From contig OZ237754.1 in assembly GCA_965178125.1 (NCBI GenBank), positions 372,001-436,000 on the forward strand: DNA of 64,000 bases. The letters run 5' to 3'. Of this stretch, positions 1 through 10,097 are shown in pieces. Under the pieces are notes generated by a model that saw nothing but the letters and a program-made list of their open reading frames with translations, made no database searches and was not told the origin of the DNA. Source of the stretch: Bilabrum cf. latius. Taxonomy: Eukaryota > Bigyra: Bicosoecida > Bigyra > Bicosoecida. Both the position numbers and the translations under genes were made by a program. The number at the start of each line of letters is the position of its first letter. Position 1 is the first letter of the stretch.

Positions 1-2418
1 TCCAAGAGCCGAGGTGGGCGCACTGCTGGGCTGCAAGTACCGTTCGGACGGTCTGGTCGGATGGAGCTCAGGGGTCCTCTGCCACGATGGGTGGGCGCGC
101 CGCATCGTGCCGGACTCAACGATCTGCCGTGCGTGCTGTGGCTATCGGGTGCCAGGGTGGCTCCGATGATCATGCCGCTCGGTGCGCGGCCCGCAGCAGA
201 GGCGAGGAAAGCCACAAGTCTGATGGCGCTGCCTGCGAGACTCCCTGTCGACGATGGTCACAGGCTGCGGCGGGTCTATCCGGCACTCGAGTTTGACGTT
301 GTCAACACGGCCTCCAAGCCTGTCAAGCTGAGTGCACTGCAGCACCTGGCGGAGGCAGACCAGGCACTTGACTTGCATCGGCGCAGAGCCTACGGATATA
401 GGCTGTATCTGCCGCCCCGATTTGGCACTAGCATCGATCTGCCCCCTCGCAGCATTACCACGATCACAGCCATTACGGCTGATCCGAACTTCTACAGCAA
501 GTGCATGATGGCGCGTGTGTCATTGCATTGGCGAGATCCCTCAGGGGACGAGATGGACGCCCTGTACAGCGGGCCCAGGAAGAAATGGTTCCCGCACGAT
601 CCTCCTGGCCTCCCAAAGCCGGGATCATCGCGAGCGGAGCCGTTCAGGAGAGTAGCCACGCTGCCGCCGCCCCCACCAGAGGCCTAGCCCTGGGCCACGA
701 GCACGGCGGGTCGACGAACTGCCCAGTGGGCGCGCGACTCGGAGAACGCGCTGGCGACAGGGACCCCTGCCAGCCTTGACCCCACCTCTGGGGTTCGAGA
801 GGCCGCCAGCGCACCCGGCAGTAGCGGTGATTGGGGTGCTCCCCGGTTCACGAACGGCAGGGCGACGGGTCGCACGCATGAACCGGTCGGCCTTCGTGTG
901 ACTGCCAAGGACAGGTCGGCAGCATACCGGCCTCGCATGTCCGCAGCCGAGAGAGAAGAAGCCGAAGAGGCTGCTCGTGCGCAGAAGAAGAGAGAGACGC
1001 AGCGGTTAGCACATCATGGGGATGGTGTCTTTGCAGCTGCGGCTGCGGCATCAAGGGGGGCATCCGACCGGATCCTGGCTCCAACGCCTTTCCAAGCGCC
1101 CTGGCAGTCCAGAAGCAAGCGAGCCTCCTCCATGCGAGCACGGTCTGCCGGCAGGTTACGAGCAGTGGACGCCACCTCGCAGTCGAGTCGGCATCGACCA
1201 GGCAGCCCGATCCGTGCTGTGCGTCAGTTTGGTTACGGCAGCACAGAGAGTGAAGAAGATGACCATGACATGGTGGCTGCCACGCAACGGCCGTTCTCAT
1301 AGACGCAGTCTGGGTCAGCCGCGCGAAACGCTCTCGTAGGCAGCGATGGAATCAGCAGTGGGGGCTCGGGCGAAGCATCGTCTGGGTCGAATCGTTCAAG
1401 GCCTCGGCCGCAGAGTGCGCGGATCAGGAGGGGCCGAGACCGGCATGCCTCCCATGCGCAGCCTGCGCAGTCACGTGGTCGACAGAGGCCGCAGTCTGCT
1501 GCGGTGGCACGGCGGCAGCGACACGATTTGCCCCCCACGGATGCAGCATGGGCTGCAGACGCTGGTGATGCTACCTTTGGAGGCCTGGTGGAAGAGGAGA
1601 GCGGCAGCTTGCCAGAAGTAGTCGGTGCCCATGAGTTGGGCAGTCACCAAGATGGCCGATTCGAGGAAGCCATGGCCATCGCGATCCTGGCAGGGAAGGG
1701 CAAGGACGGAGCGGGGGGCAGGCCACCGAGTGCTTCCACCAAGACAATCACCACGGCGGGGGGTGGAAGGCACCGCGGGCGCACACCAGCCGCAAGTCCG
1801 ATGGTGCCGCCATCAACAGCCGCTCAAAGACGTCGCCCCTAGTCTGCCCGAGTGCGATCTCGCCGCCTGGTGGATTCGCACGAGTCCAACGCTGCGGGCA
1901 GAGATGCAGGGAACGAGTTCACAGCACGAGGTGGTTATCCAACCAGCAGAGGGGCTAGATCTAGTGGCCGTCGTCCAAGGAGCAGCATGTCTGGCCCGTC
2001 GCATCACAGCGAGCACGCTGGGTCGGGCTTGCCCAGCGTGCATGAGGCTGGCTTTGAGCCTGAGGGTGGTACAGCTGCTCCTCGCGCTCCTTCGTCTGGG
2101 TCTCGTGAACGTCGTCCTGACAGACCGCAGAGCGCGGTCACTAGGCTGGGCGGGCATAGAGACGCGCGCAGCACGTCGCCCCCTAATGCTTCAGCCAGTC
2201 GAAGAGGTAGCCCGCCAGGCAACAGACCTACAGGCTCTGGAAGCCGCCCGACATCGGCTGCTAGAAGTCGCCCGTGGTCTGCAGCGTCCTCAAGAACCGG
2301 CGCAGCATCTACTGCAGACGGTTATCGCTACGTGGCCGGCCTGTCTTCTGGCGCCGATGGGGGTGCAGCGCAGTGGCAGTCGCCGGCGAGTCCGCGTGGC
2401 GGTGGGCCTGGCACATGA
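1..2418 (+). CDS. Unrecognised protein, 3' part (start lies left of the window)
   Basis: One frame is open from the first base to a TGA at 2416-2418 if the TAGs at 685, 1300 and 1840 are sense codons, giving about 805 visible codons. Residues up to about 200 look folded, with alternating hydrophobic strands and motifs such as LEFDVVNTASKPVKL and DLPPRSITTITAI, followed by MMARVSLHWRDPSGDE. This pattern suggests an immunoglobulin-like beta sandwich, but I do not recognise the family. The rest (about residues 230-800) is low-complexity, rich in Ser, Arg, Ala, Pro and Gly, as is common in this genome's long proteins. It converges on the EF-hand gene, 117 bp away. No function can be assigned. The frame and the TGA end are well supported; the start is not in the window. 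Confidence 0.7.
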
Positions 2419-2535
2419 ACCGTGCTTCGGACCGCAGATTGGAGCATATGCTCTGGAGCATCCGTTGTTTGGATTATTATCCTTAATTTGTGTTGCAGGT
2501 GGAACAAAAATACCGAATGCAGTTATGAGTCGTAC

Positions 2536-5332
2536 TCATGCAACACTTCCTCGCCTATTCCGCCTCGGCCGCTACACCTCTGGATCAGCCCCGCTACCGC
2601 CCGTCACTACCCCACCATGTGGAGCTCCGACTGCCGGTGCACTCCCTGCGGCTGCTCGTGCTGCTGCTGTAGATCTCCTCCGCTGGCCAAAGGTACCCGT
2701 GGACGCCCGTCTGGTGCCCGGTCCGCCTTTGCCCGACGTGGAACCGCCAGTCGCCATCGCCTCCGCAAGCAGCTTTGCTCTCCGCACAGCGTCGATCGCT
2801 TGCGCATCGGTCGAAGCTCGTCGGCCGCGGACGTGAGGTGCCCTGGCAGCAGCAGCCGACGCCCGCCTGTGGCGCGCATACATCTTCCCCGTCTTGCTGA
2901 GATTGGACGTGAATTTCTTTGAAGCTTCGGAAAGCTGTCCAGACTGGCCGCTCCCGGCTGCCGCCCCCAACGCTCCTTGCCTCCTGCGTTCAACCGCCAA
3001 GTCCACGCTGGCCCTCCTCCGACCCCTGCCAGCAGCCCCCGTCGGCATGCCGCCGGTGCTACCCCGCCGATTGGTGCGCCTGTCTACCGCTTTCTTGGCG
3101 CTCTCAAGAGCCGATCCACTCTGGCCCTCCATGTCATAGAGCACGTTGCCAATTCGGGGACTGGCCGCATGCGGCGTGCCGCCGCCAGAACCAGACTTCT
3201 CCCGGTGGTCATCACCAACACCCTTGGCATCTCCTTCGACGGCACGAAGGAAGTTTCGAGTGGATTGATTGGCTCTCTGCCTCGCCTTCCTGATCTTCTG
3301 ACTCTCCGCGGCTGACAGCTGCCCTTGATCTCGCATGACCCGGCGCCGGTCTGCCAGTGTCATATTTTTATGTGCCTCGTATCCTTCCCCAGTCTCCCCG
3401 CGTCTCACCATCGATAGCACGTCTGGAGCACCCTTGGACTCGTTGTTGCCTATAGAGCCTAGTGCGGTAAACTCGCCGGCTGCATTGGTGTTTCCACCAC
3501 CGCTCGCACCAGACAGCGCCTCTGCAGTGCCAGGCAAGGCAGTTCCAGCGGGAAGTATACCTCGCTAGCTAGCGGAGGCGCCTTTGACCGCGGCTCGCTG
3601 GGCAGGTGTCAGGTGCTAAAAGTTTCCGTACGCACTCTCCTGCGTCTGGCTCGCCACAGCCATCGCATCCTGGTTTCCTGTAGAGATGCGCCGGCTGCTC
3701 TTCCTGGAGCGCAGACGGCCCAGCCTCCCACCCGTGGACCCAATGCTGCCCTGCGACTGGGCGTCGTCGTCTTTTCCAGGCAAAGAAGACGACTTCGCGC
3801 TGTCCTTGGCTCCCACACCAACCATAGAATCGTTGCCCTCTGCTGTGCCCGAAGCGGCCACGAATCGGCTGCTCTATCGCTGGATAGTGCTAATCACGGA
3901 CTTGAAATTGCCGTACTGCAGCGCGGTATTTTGCTGCGCTCGTTCCTGTCTCTGCTGTGTAGCTTGCTTCCAGAAGCCGACGCCACCCAGCCGCATCTGT
4001 AGCTGCCGCTGCATCGTGTACACTGGCCAGAGCATCGTGGGGTGCTTCTCTGCGTACTTGACGAAGTTGTTCTGGGTGATCAACCCCTCCCTGGCTTTTT
4101 GCTTGGATCCTGCGGCCTGCGTGTCCACAGATGTCGCCAGCAAGTCGATCTTAATGGTCTCTCGCTCGATCAGAGCGCGCTTCTCAGCAGACGCGCCATA
4201 CACTTCGTACAGGATCCTCTTCATTTCCTGCGGCTCGCGTGTGAGGGCGACGAGAAACGAGGACGAGAAACAAGCGTTGGGTTAAAAGTTGCTCGCTGGA
4301 AGTGCGGCGCGGTTGTGGTGCAGCCAGTGCTTGATCCGCCAAGAGAGCATACAGGAGATTTGGGTAGAAGTCGTGAGCCGCTGCCTGTTGCTGCAGCTTG
4401 TCACATGAAATGGCTCGGCTCCTCCTCACCAGTGTGCTGATGCTGCCCGACTAGTCGAGGTCGTAGAGATCGAAAGCAAACAGGATCAATGACTTGCGCT
4501 CCAGCGTGCAGTAGGTCCAGGTTGAGAGGCAAAACTCAGGGAACGACAGGGTGCCTGCGTGAGGGGGCGGGTAGAGCGAGAGCAATCGGGAGGAGGGCGG
4601 TCACTGGCGTACCGTGTCTTGCCACTGTGATGCGGTCGCTGCCATGCAGGTATGGTGGCGGATTACGCAGACTCACCAGATGAGTCTACATCTGCGAATA
4701 GAAAGATGTAGGGTTTGACACACGAAGCTGGGTATAGGACATGAACGAGAAAGATGCGAACCTAGCATGCACAGCGTGCGCGGGCCTCAGCACTTACCAA
4801 AGATCTGCAAGGTGAAATGAGACACGGTTTGGCAAGTAGTGTGCTGCTAGAAAAACGCTGTACGCCATGAAATTGCTGCAGATAGTGTCGCCTCACCTCG
4901 AAAGCTCGCTTAGTGAAAATAGAACTTTCCAATCCACAGTATACCACAAACTGCGATGGTTGACTCGTAGCGGGGTGCTGTTAAATGCAAAGGAGAAACG
5001 CGCGCTATTCGATGTGCAGCAGATGTCTTACTTCTGTTATTGTAACAAAGCCGTTGCTATCATCGTCAACTGCGCGGTGGCGCCGGTAAGCCTGGAGGAC
5101 AGATACTCTTCCTATCGGTGAATCCTAACGATTGAAGCAATGCAGATCTCTCACTCTAAGAAAAAACCTTCCATAGAATCTTTAGCTGCCACAGTGTCAT
5201 AGGAAGCGTGCGAAAAATGGGGATACTGTCTGGTCGTTGGAGCTCCTCCTCGAGACCTAGCGGGATCACTGGATCGCACCCGCACAAACTACATCTACAA
5301 CAATCCTCAAAGGACGAGCTTGCACATCCCAT
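2536..5332 (-). CDS. EF-hand calcium-binding protein with N-terminal MGC lipidation motif and basic phospho-site tail
   Basis: Seven exons: 5332-5168, 5091-5032, 4950-4897, 4804-4798, 4691-4677, 4554-4430, 4227-2536, total 2118 nt (705 aa), ending in TGA. The protein starts MGCASSS with a Cys-rich stretch, as in N-myristoylated and palmitoylated proteins, so it probably sits on a membrane. Three EF-hand loops follow: DDDSNGFVTITE, DVDSSGTLSFPE and DLD-(TAG)-SGSISTLE. Loop 2 is spelled out only when two microexons are spliced in. After the EF-hands comes a conserved-looking helix (HPTMLWPVY...GGVGFW) seen after EF-hands in other protist proteins. The tail (about residues 230-700) is Ala/Gly/Ser-rich with many RRxS sites. 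All introns are GT-AG; exon 1's donor, GTTTTT, is the weakest. Starts 126 bp from the SMYD gene on the other strand. Five TAG codons are read as Gln. Confidence 0.85.
4677..4691 (-). other. 15-nt microexon of the EF-hand gene
   Basis: A strong acceptor (TTCTATTCGCAG) and donor (GTGAGTC) bracket 15 nt encoding most of the second EF-hand loop (VDSSG). It enters and leaves in phase 1, so joining to the neighbours gives the canonical D-x-D-x-S-G-x-L loop without a frame break. Confidence 0.82.
4798..4804 (-). other. 7-nt microexon of the EF-hand gene
   Basis: Seven bases (ATCTTTG on the minus strand) lie between acceptor TTCACCTTGCAG and donor GTAAGTGC. They encode I-F and the first base of the loop aspartate, completing the EF-hand helix FEIFD. 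Skipping it breaks the frame and the motif. Confidence 0.8.
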
Positions 5333-5458
5333 GGACGCCCAAAGCTGTAGATTTGCGGTTTTAAACGTATCGCAACGCTTCACGGCTACCGAACGTTCTT
5401 TATTGTTTCAACGAAGCTGCGTCGCAAGCACAGGTTTGGTCGCATGCGGTGCTGTTGA
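5333..5458. promoter_or_regulatory. Shared 126-bp region between two divergent start codons
   Basis: The EF-hand gene (minus) and the SMYD-like gene (plus) start on either side of this short gap, so both promoters must lie here or overlap the 5' coding regions. No clear TATA box or other known motif is visible; the promoter call rests on layout alone. Confidence 0.45.
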
Positions 5459-7957
5459 ATGCACCATAATGTGAAGAAGTTCGCCACTGTTGATAAATAC
5501 CGCGGCGTTTAGGTCGTACCAGGCGAGGGCATCAGCCAAGGTTCCTTAGTACTGCGGGATGTGGCTGTGTCGAAGGTGCCTCTTCACAGAACAAGCACCT
5601 GCTGGGCCACACTTGACAGGCCAGGCGTCGATAGGCTTGACCGTTGCTCAAAATGTAAAGTTACCCACTACTGCGATCGCAAGGCGCAGGTCTTGGATTG
5701 GTAGCAGCACAAGCATGAGTGCAAGACGTTGGCTCGGTTCGGATTAGAAAAAGTCAAAGCTATGCCCTCTCTCGCAATGTTGCTTGCGAGAGCGATGATG
5801 CAGGGCTAGAAGCATATAGATCCTGACAGTTCATCCCTCCACGAAGGGCTGTGGTGCGATATTTCGCGGCTCACTCGAAACCAGTTGAGGCACGTTCACC
5901 GCGTAGCAGTGGCAGCCATGGCAATTCATAGTGGTTTCCAACACGCTGGCGCACGGTGCGGTAAAACTAATCCACCCGATACGGCTGCTTACACGCGCAT
6001 GGCGCTTGCCCTTCAATGGAACATCCACACGATTCTAGACGCCGACAGGGTACCCGTGGCGGTGGGCCTCTTTGAGCTCGGCTCGCTGTTCAATCACTCG
6101 TGCTCACCCAACGCGCTCACCGCATTCAAAGGAACGGAACTGCGCGTGGTTGCCTCAGAAAGCATCCAATTGCCCTGTGAAGGGCCGGTGGCTGGAAGCA
6201 CGCGCAGCAAAGCGGTGCCACAAGGATCAGCCCTCCCACAAGAAGGCACTGCCAGTGGCGTGGCAGGGACGGCCACTGGCAGCTGTGATGGGCAAGCAGA
6301 CGAGGGTAGATCGCCGATAGCTGAGGATGGGTGCATCACCGAGGTCTGCATAGGGTACATCGACACGGTACGCCCGGCCTCATGGAGAAGAAGGGCGCTA
6401 CGAGCAGCATACGGATTCGAGTGCAACTGCGCTGAGTGCCGAGGTGCCTGCGCGGCGTGGGATCAGCTGGCCAGACTGCGGCGCTGCTAGGAGTAGGAGG
6501 GCCTACCCAGAGAAGCGGCTGTCCAGACGGACCCAGTAGGTGTCAAATTGCCGGGCGCATCGGCTGAGCCTGCACTAGTGGAGGAGGCAGCGGCTGGCGA
6601 ACCAGACCTCGAGCACTTGAGTCTACCGGACAGTAACTATGGGATTGAAAGCGACAGGGCCACAGCAGTGGGATCCGTTGAAAGCATTGCTGGAGCAAAT
6701 CGACTTCTGAAGAGATCAGCCGCACATCTCTCGAAGGCAAGCATAACCTATCTCCGCAGAGAAGCCGCACTGGGCGGTGTGCTGTGCCCTCACTGCCGGC
6801 GAGAGCACGACACGGTGCTACCCGTCCGACGACCGAAGGCATCTGGTGGTGCTGACGCCGAACGACCTAGCCTTAAGCAAAGCATAGATGCACTGGTGGA
6901 CAAGAGCTTCTTAGAAAAAGCCTCTTCGAGCATGAAGCAACAGGTTGGAGACGCTACGCTGCCCCCGCTATGCATCCAGCCGATCCGGTTGCCCGGGGAA
7001 CAAATCACTTCTCTCGCTAGAGATTTGAGCTCTCCAGACTTGGATGGTGCTGCTACAAGTATTGGGTCAATACGCGCAGCTGCATCCGCGAGCAGTATTG
7101 ATCAAGCGGCAGCGCCCGCCTCTGTGCCCTCGTCCAGTGCTAGGTCAGCAAGCTCGACTTCTCGCAGCGGGGACTTTTCGTGGATTGACGATTGGCAGCA
7201 GGATGGTGGGCGATCAGGCACGCATCCACAGGACACCGTGTGCCTGCGATGTTGGCAGTCCCCGTTCAGCTCTACCAATGCAGAGCTTGCTGCAGTGTAC
7301 GACGAGACGGACCCTGCATCTGGCGGGCCAGCCGAGGCAACGGTGGCCTGGATGGCCGCACGGCTTGCTGAAGCGGATCGTCTGGCAGCACATGCAAGAG
7401 AATGCACGGATATGGCAGCAGACCCCCCGCGCCGACATGGAGTCACCGTGTCGGAACATGCAAGTGGCCGCGATGAACCTAGGCCCAGAACTACAGTGGC
7501 AACAGAGGCATTCGCCGCTTTGTGCAGGTGTATCGCAATCCGGAAGCAGCTGCTGTCGCCAGCCCACCACCTGACCACTGCAGCGATCAGGGCACTTGGC
7601 GAATGCTGCATCGCGGAAAGGCAGTGGGGCAGCGCTCTCAGGTGCTACACGCACGTGTGGGCTGTCAGAGAGACCGCATCACCCTCTCTTTCTTGCACAA
7701 GCAGCCACACCGCCCTCGACCAGGGCATGGATGCTCTCCGGTGTGCTAAATTGTGCGATGCCGCGGGCCGGGCCCCGTCTGAGGCCGCGCGCTGGGCCAG
7801 GCGGGCCCTTGCACGGCTGTGTGCCTTCGAGACGTCTGCTGTGGACCGGTCCATTCTGGACGCGGCCAGGCGCATCGTTCGGTTTGCGGCCGTGGCCGAT
7901 GCAGGGGCACGAGATTTCTCAGGAGCAGCCGGGGGGCTTGCGGACGAGCTGGACTGA
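5459..7957 (+). CDS. SMYD-like SET/MYND-domain protein (putative lysine methyltransferase)
   Basis: 832 aa, ATG to TGA, with TAG codons at 5510, 5702, 5807, 6488 and 6494. The split SET domain begins near the N-terminus (GEGISQGSLVLRDVAV), is interrupted by a MYND-like zinc motif (CSKCKVTHYC...W-Q-QHKHEC) and resumes with GLFELGSLFNHSCSPNA, whose NHSCSPN binds S-adenosylmethionine in this family. The post-SET cysteine cluster FECNCAEC follows near residue 320. An extended C-terminal region (to about residue 800) has helices resembling the TPR-like end of SMYD proteins (TTAAIRALGECCIAERQWGS). It is longer than usual SMYDs (430-490 aa) because of Ser/Ala-rich inserts. The MYND motif lacks some ligands (RKAQ where xxCQ is expected), so zinc binding there may be partial. 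The chosen ATG follows an in-frame TGA directly. Confidence 0.85.
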
Positions 7958-8256
7958 GCGGGTGCGCTGGGCTGGAGCTGGGTGGGATGGGCGGGTCTAT
8001 GCTTGCTGAATGCCCGTGATTCCCGTGATCTCTCGCTTCATTGCAAATAGGATAGTCCTGAATGAAATATTATAGTACAGGGCAGCTGCAATCGTCCAGC
8101 AAGTGTCTATTTTGGTCAATCGCTCGTCTCGTCCGCATGGCACTAGCTGTGCATGAACACCCCAAATCCCAGGCGGAGAGGCTCCACAGAGGACCTGGCA
8201 GGCATCCGCACCCAGCAGTAGTTTGTCACCGTCTCAGCTGAGTAACGAGACCCCTT

Positions 8257-9646
8257 TCACGCGTCCACCTTCCCTGCGGATGCAGCCTCGGCCTCCTTGC
8301 CCTCGGAAGCCGCCGCGGTGCCTCCGAGCTGGATGGCCTCGAGCTCCTTCTGCACCTGCTTGCCGACCTTGATGGGCGGGTACTTTTCCTTGGCACCCTC
8401 CCGGTCGGCGAACTTGCCCAGGGGCTGCAGGGTCTTGTCTGATGCGAAGTGCGTGAAGCACGTGCTGCTGATCCTCCACAGGGACTTCTTGGCCTTTGTT
8501 GCTGCCTCGATTGCCTCGATCGTCTTGGGCTGCACCACCACCTCGTGGAAACCTGCGAGCACGTGGCCGCCTGTGGCGTATTCCGCCTGCATGCCGGCCT
8601 GGACCAGAAGGCAGCCATCCGGCACCTTTACAGACACCTTCCTTCCCTCCCTGGTCCAGATGTACAGCCCAGGGTACCGGCTCTTGCCGTGCACGGTGAA
8701 TGCGTTCAGGTCCTGGTGGAAACCGGCGCACACCGTTCCCAGCTGCGGAACGATAGAAACAACGGTGCAAAAGATAAAAGACAGTGCGATCCAAGAAATG
8801 TCTGCAGCAACAGTTGTTTGTAATAGAGACCAAGACTATGGGAGGCAAGGCTCTCCTGTATAGCTTACCTTGCCAAACTTGCTGAAGTCGGTCGCCGTGG
8901 GTGCGAGCAGATGCGGGGCCGAGTCCATCATCGAAGTCAGGGCATCCTTCTCCAGACCGAAACCCTCTGCTGCCATGGAAGCGATCGCGCGGCCGCAGCC
9001 GAGCAGCTTGCTTCCCCACCGGTTCATGGTGTCCTTCCACTCTGGGAACTCCTTTGGCGTAACGGGCTCCGCGTTGAGCTCTCCGAACTCTGTCTCCTTC
9101 GGCCTATCCCCAATTCTCCAGAAGAAGCGCCATTTGCAGTCCTTCTCGGGCGGGCACTCCGACAACGGGGCATCCGATTCCTTGTAGGCTTTCATCCTAT
9201 CGCAGTGGTTTCTGGGCAGCTCAGTCCCGGAAGGAGTAGCGCCAACCTGTGCAAGAGCAATACAATATGTAAAGGCTGATCAAACATGGGGGTGGCGCTT
9301 CGATTGCCTCCAGAAAACGGCCTGACGTCCTCGTGATTGGCATCCTTACCTGGTAGGAGTACTCTTCCCGCACATCCTCGCGCAAATTGCTCTCATCTTG
9401 CTCAAAATACTTCTCCAGCATGTCCAAAAACTCATTGTTATCTTCCTCGGTTACTCGGGGGTCTCTGGCGATCAAAATGCCGTACTTGTGCAAGGCCTCG
9501 GCAACTCGGTTGCACTCCATTCGTGCCTTCGTTTCCGCTTCACCGCCCTTATCACGGTTCAAAAAGGCGTTAAGGTCGACGATAGGGAGCTCACCGGACA
9601 TTTCAAGGTCAATCTTTGCCCCATCAGATCCTGCTACTGCCGCCAT
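8257..9646 (-). CDS. Isopenicillin N synthase-like 2-oxoglutarate/Fe(II) oxygenase family protein
   Basis: Three exons, 9646-9350, 9246-8869 and 8742-8257, joined in phase 0 by GT-AG introns of 103 and 126 nt, give 386 aa ending in TGA. The N-terminus has the family's ELPIVDLNAFL start and a helix-rich section (RVAEALHKYGILIARDPRV). The iron site is visible: HxD in AGFHQDLNAFTVHG and the distal His in GGHVLAGFHEVV, with a following WRISSTCF segment where the family usually binds 2-oxoglutarate. These enzymes oxidise small molecules in the cytosol; the substrate cannot be told from sequence. This is the only gene in the window without an in-frame TAG, so it reads normally under the standard code too. 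It converges with the SMYD-like gene (299 bp gap, nothing notable inside). Confidence 0.88.
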
Positions 9647-10097
9647 TGCGAGAAGAAATGAAAGGAACCATCAGACCCAATCAAAACCAGAAAAAGCACC
9701 CAACCACCACAGATTCGGTGAATCGGATTCGCTGTGCCACAGAAATAAAATATCCCTTGTTACAGTGCAAATGCAAGCAATTGAATTCCATCTTTCCTTC
9801 GCCCCCCTGCGAGGACTAGCCCGGCATTCTCGGACCAACAAACTCCTCGCCGCGCACGGACAGGGCTCCTTTCGGTTGCTGTTCCCATGCAGCGCCCAGT
9901 CCCGTTCGCCCCCAATCATACACATACATGCCCGTCATGTCAGCTCCATTGCAAGCAAGAAGCTCGTCGCTGAAGCCCATCGCTTTGATCACGCGACATG
10001 CAAGCGACCACTGGTGCTGGCTTGCTGACTCCTCGTTTGATAAAGGCCGCCTGACTGCTGGTGCTGGCTTGCTGACTCCTCGCTGCACAGAGCCGAA
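9647..10097. other. Intergenic region, 451 bp
   Basis: Lies between the start of the 2OG oxygenase gene and the end of the CCCH gene, so it should hold the oxygenase promoter and the CCCH terminator. It contains a 25-bp perfect direct repeat (separate entry). No gene seen. Confidence 0.5.
10011..10082. repeat. 25-bp direct repeat, two copies
   Basis: The 25-mer starting CTGGTGCTGGCTTGCTGACT occurs at 10011-10035 and 10058-10082, identical in both copies, just downstream of the CCCH gene stop. It is probably a local duplication; no function is evident. Confidence 0.8.

Noticed and set aside
4555-4613. Splice donor GTACGC at 4612 extending the exon before the third EF-hand
   Set aside because: It gave a degenerate loop (TVARHGTLSF). 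The 15-nt microexon with GTGAGTC donor gives a perfect loop and keeps phase with the 7-nt microexon.
8234-9040. 268-codon minus-strand frame over the 2OG oxygenase
   Set aside because: It reads through an intron in another frame; the iron-site motifs are in the spliced frame.
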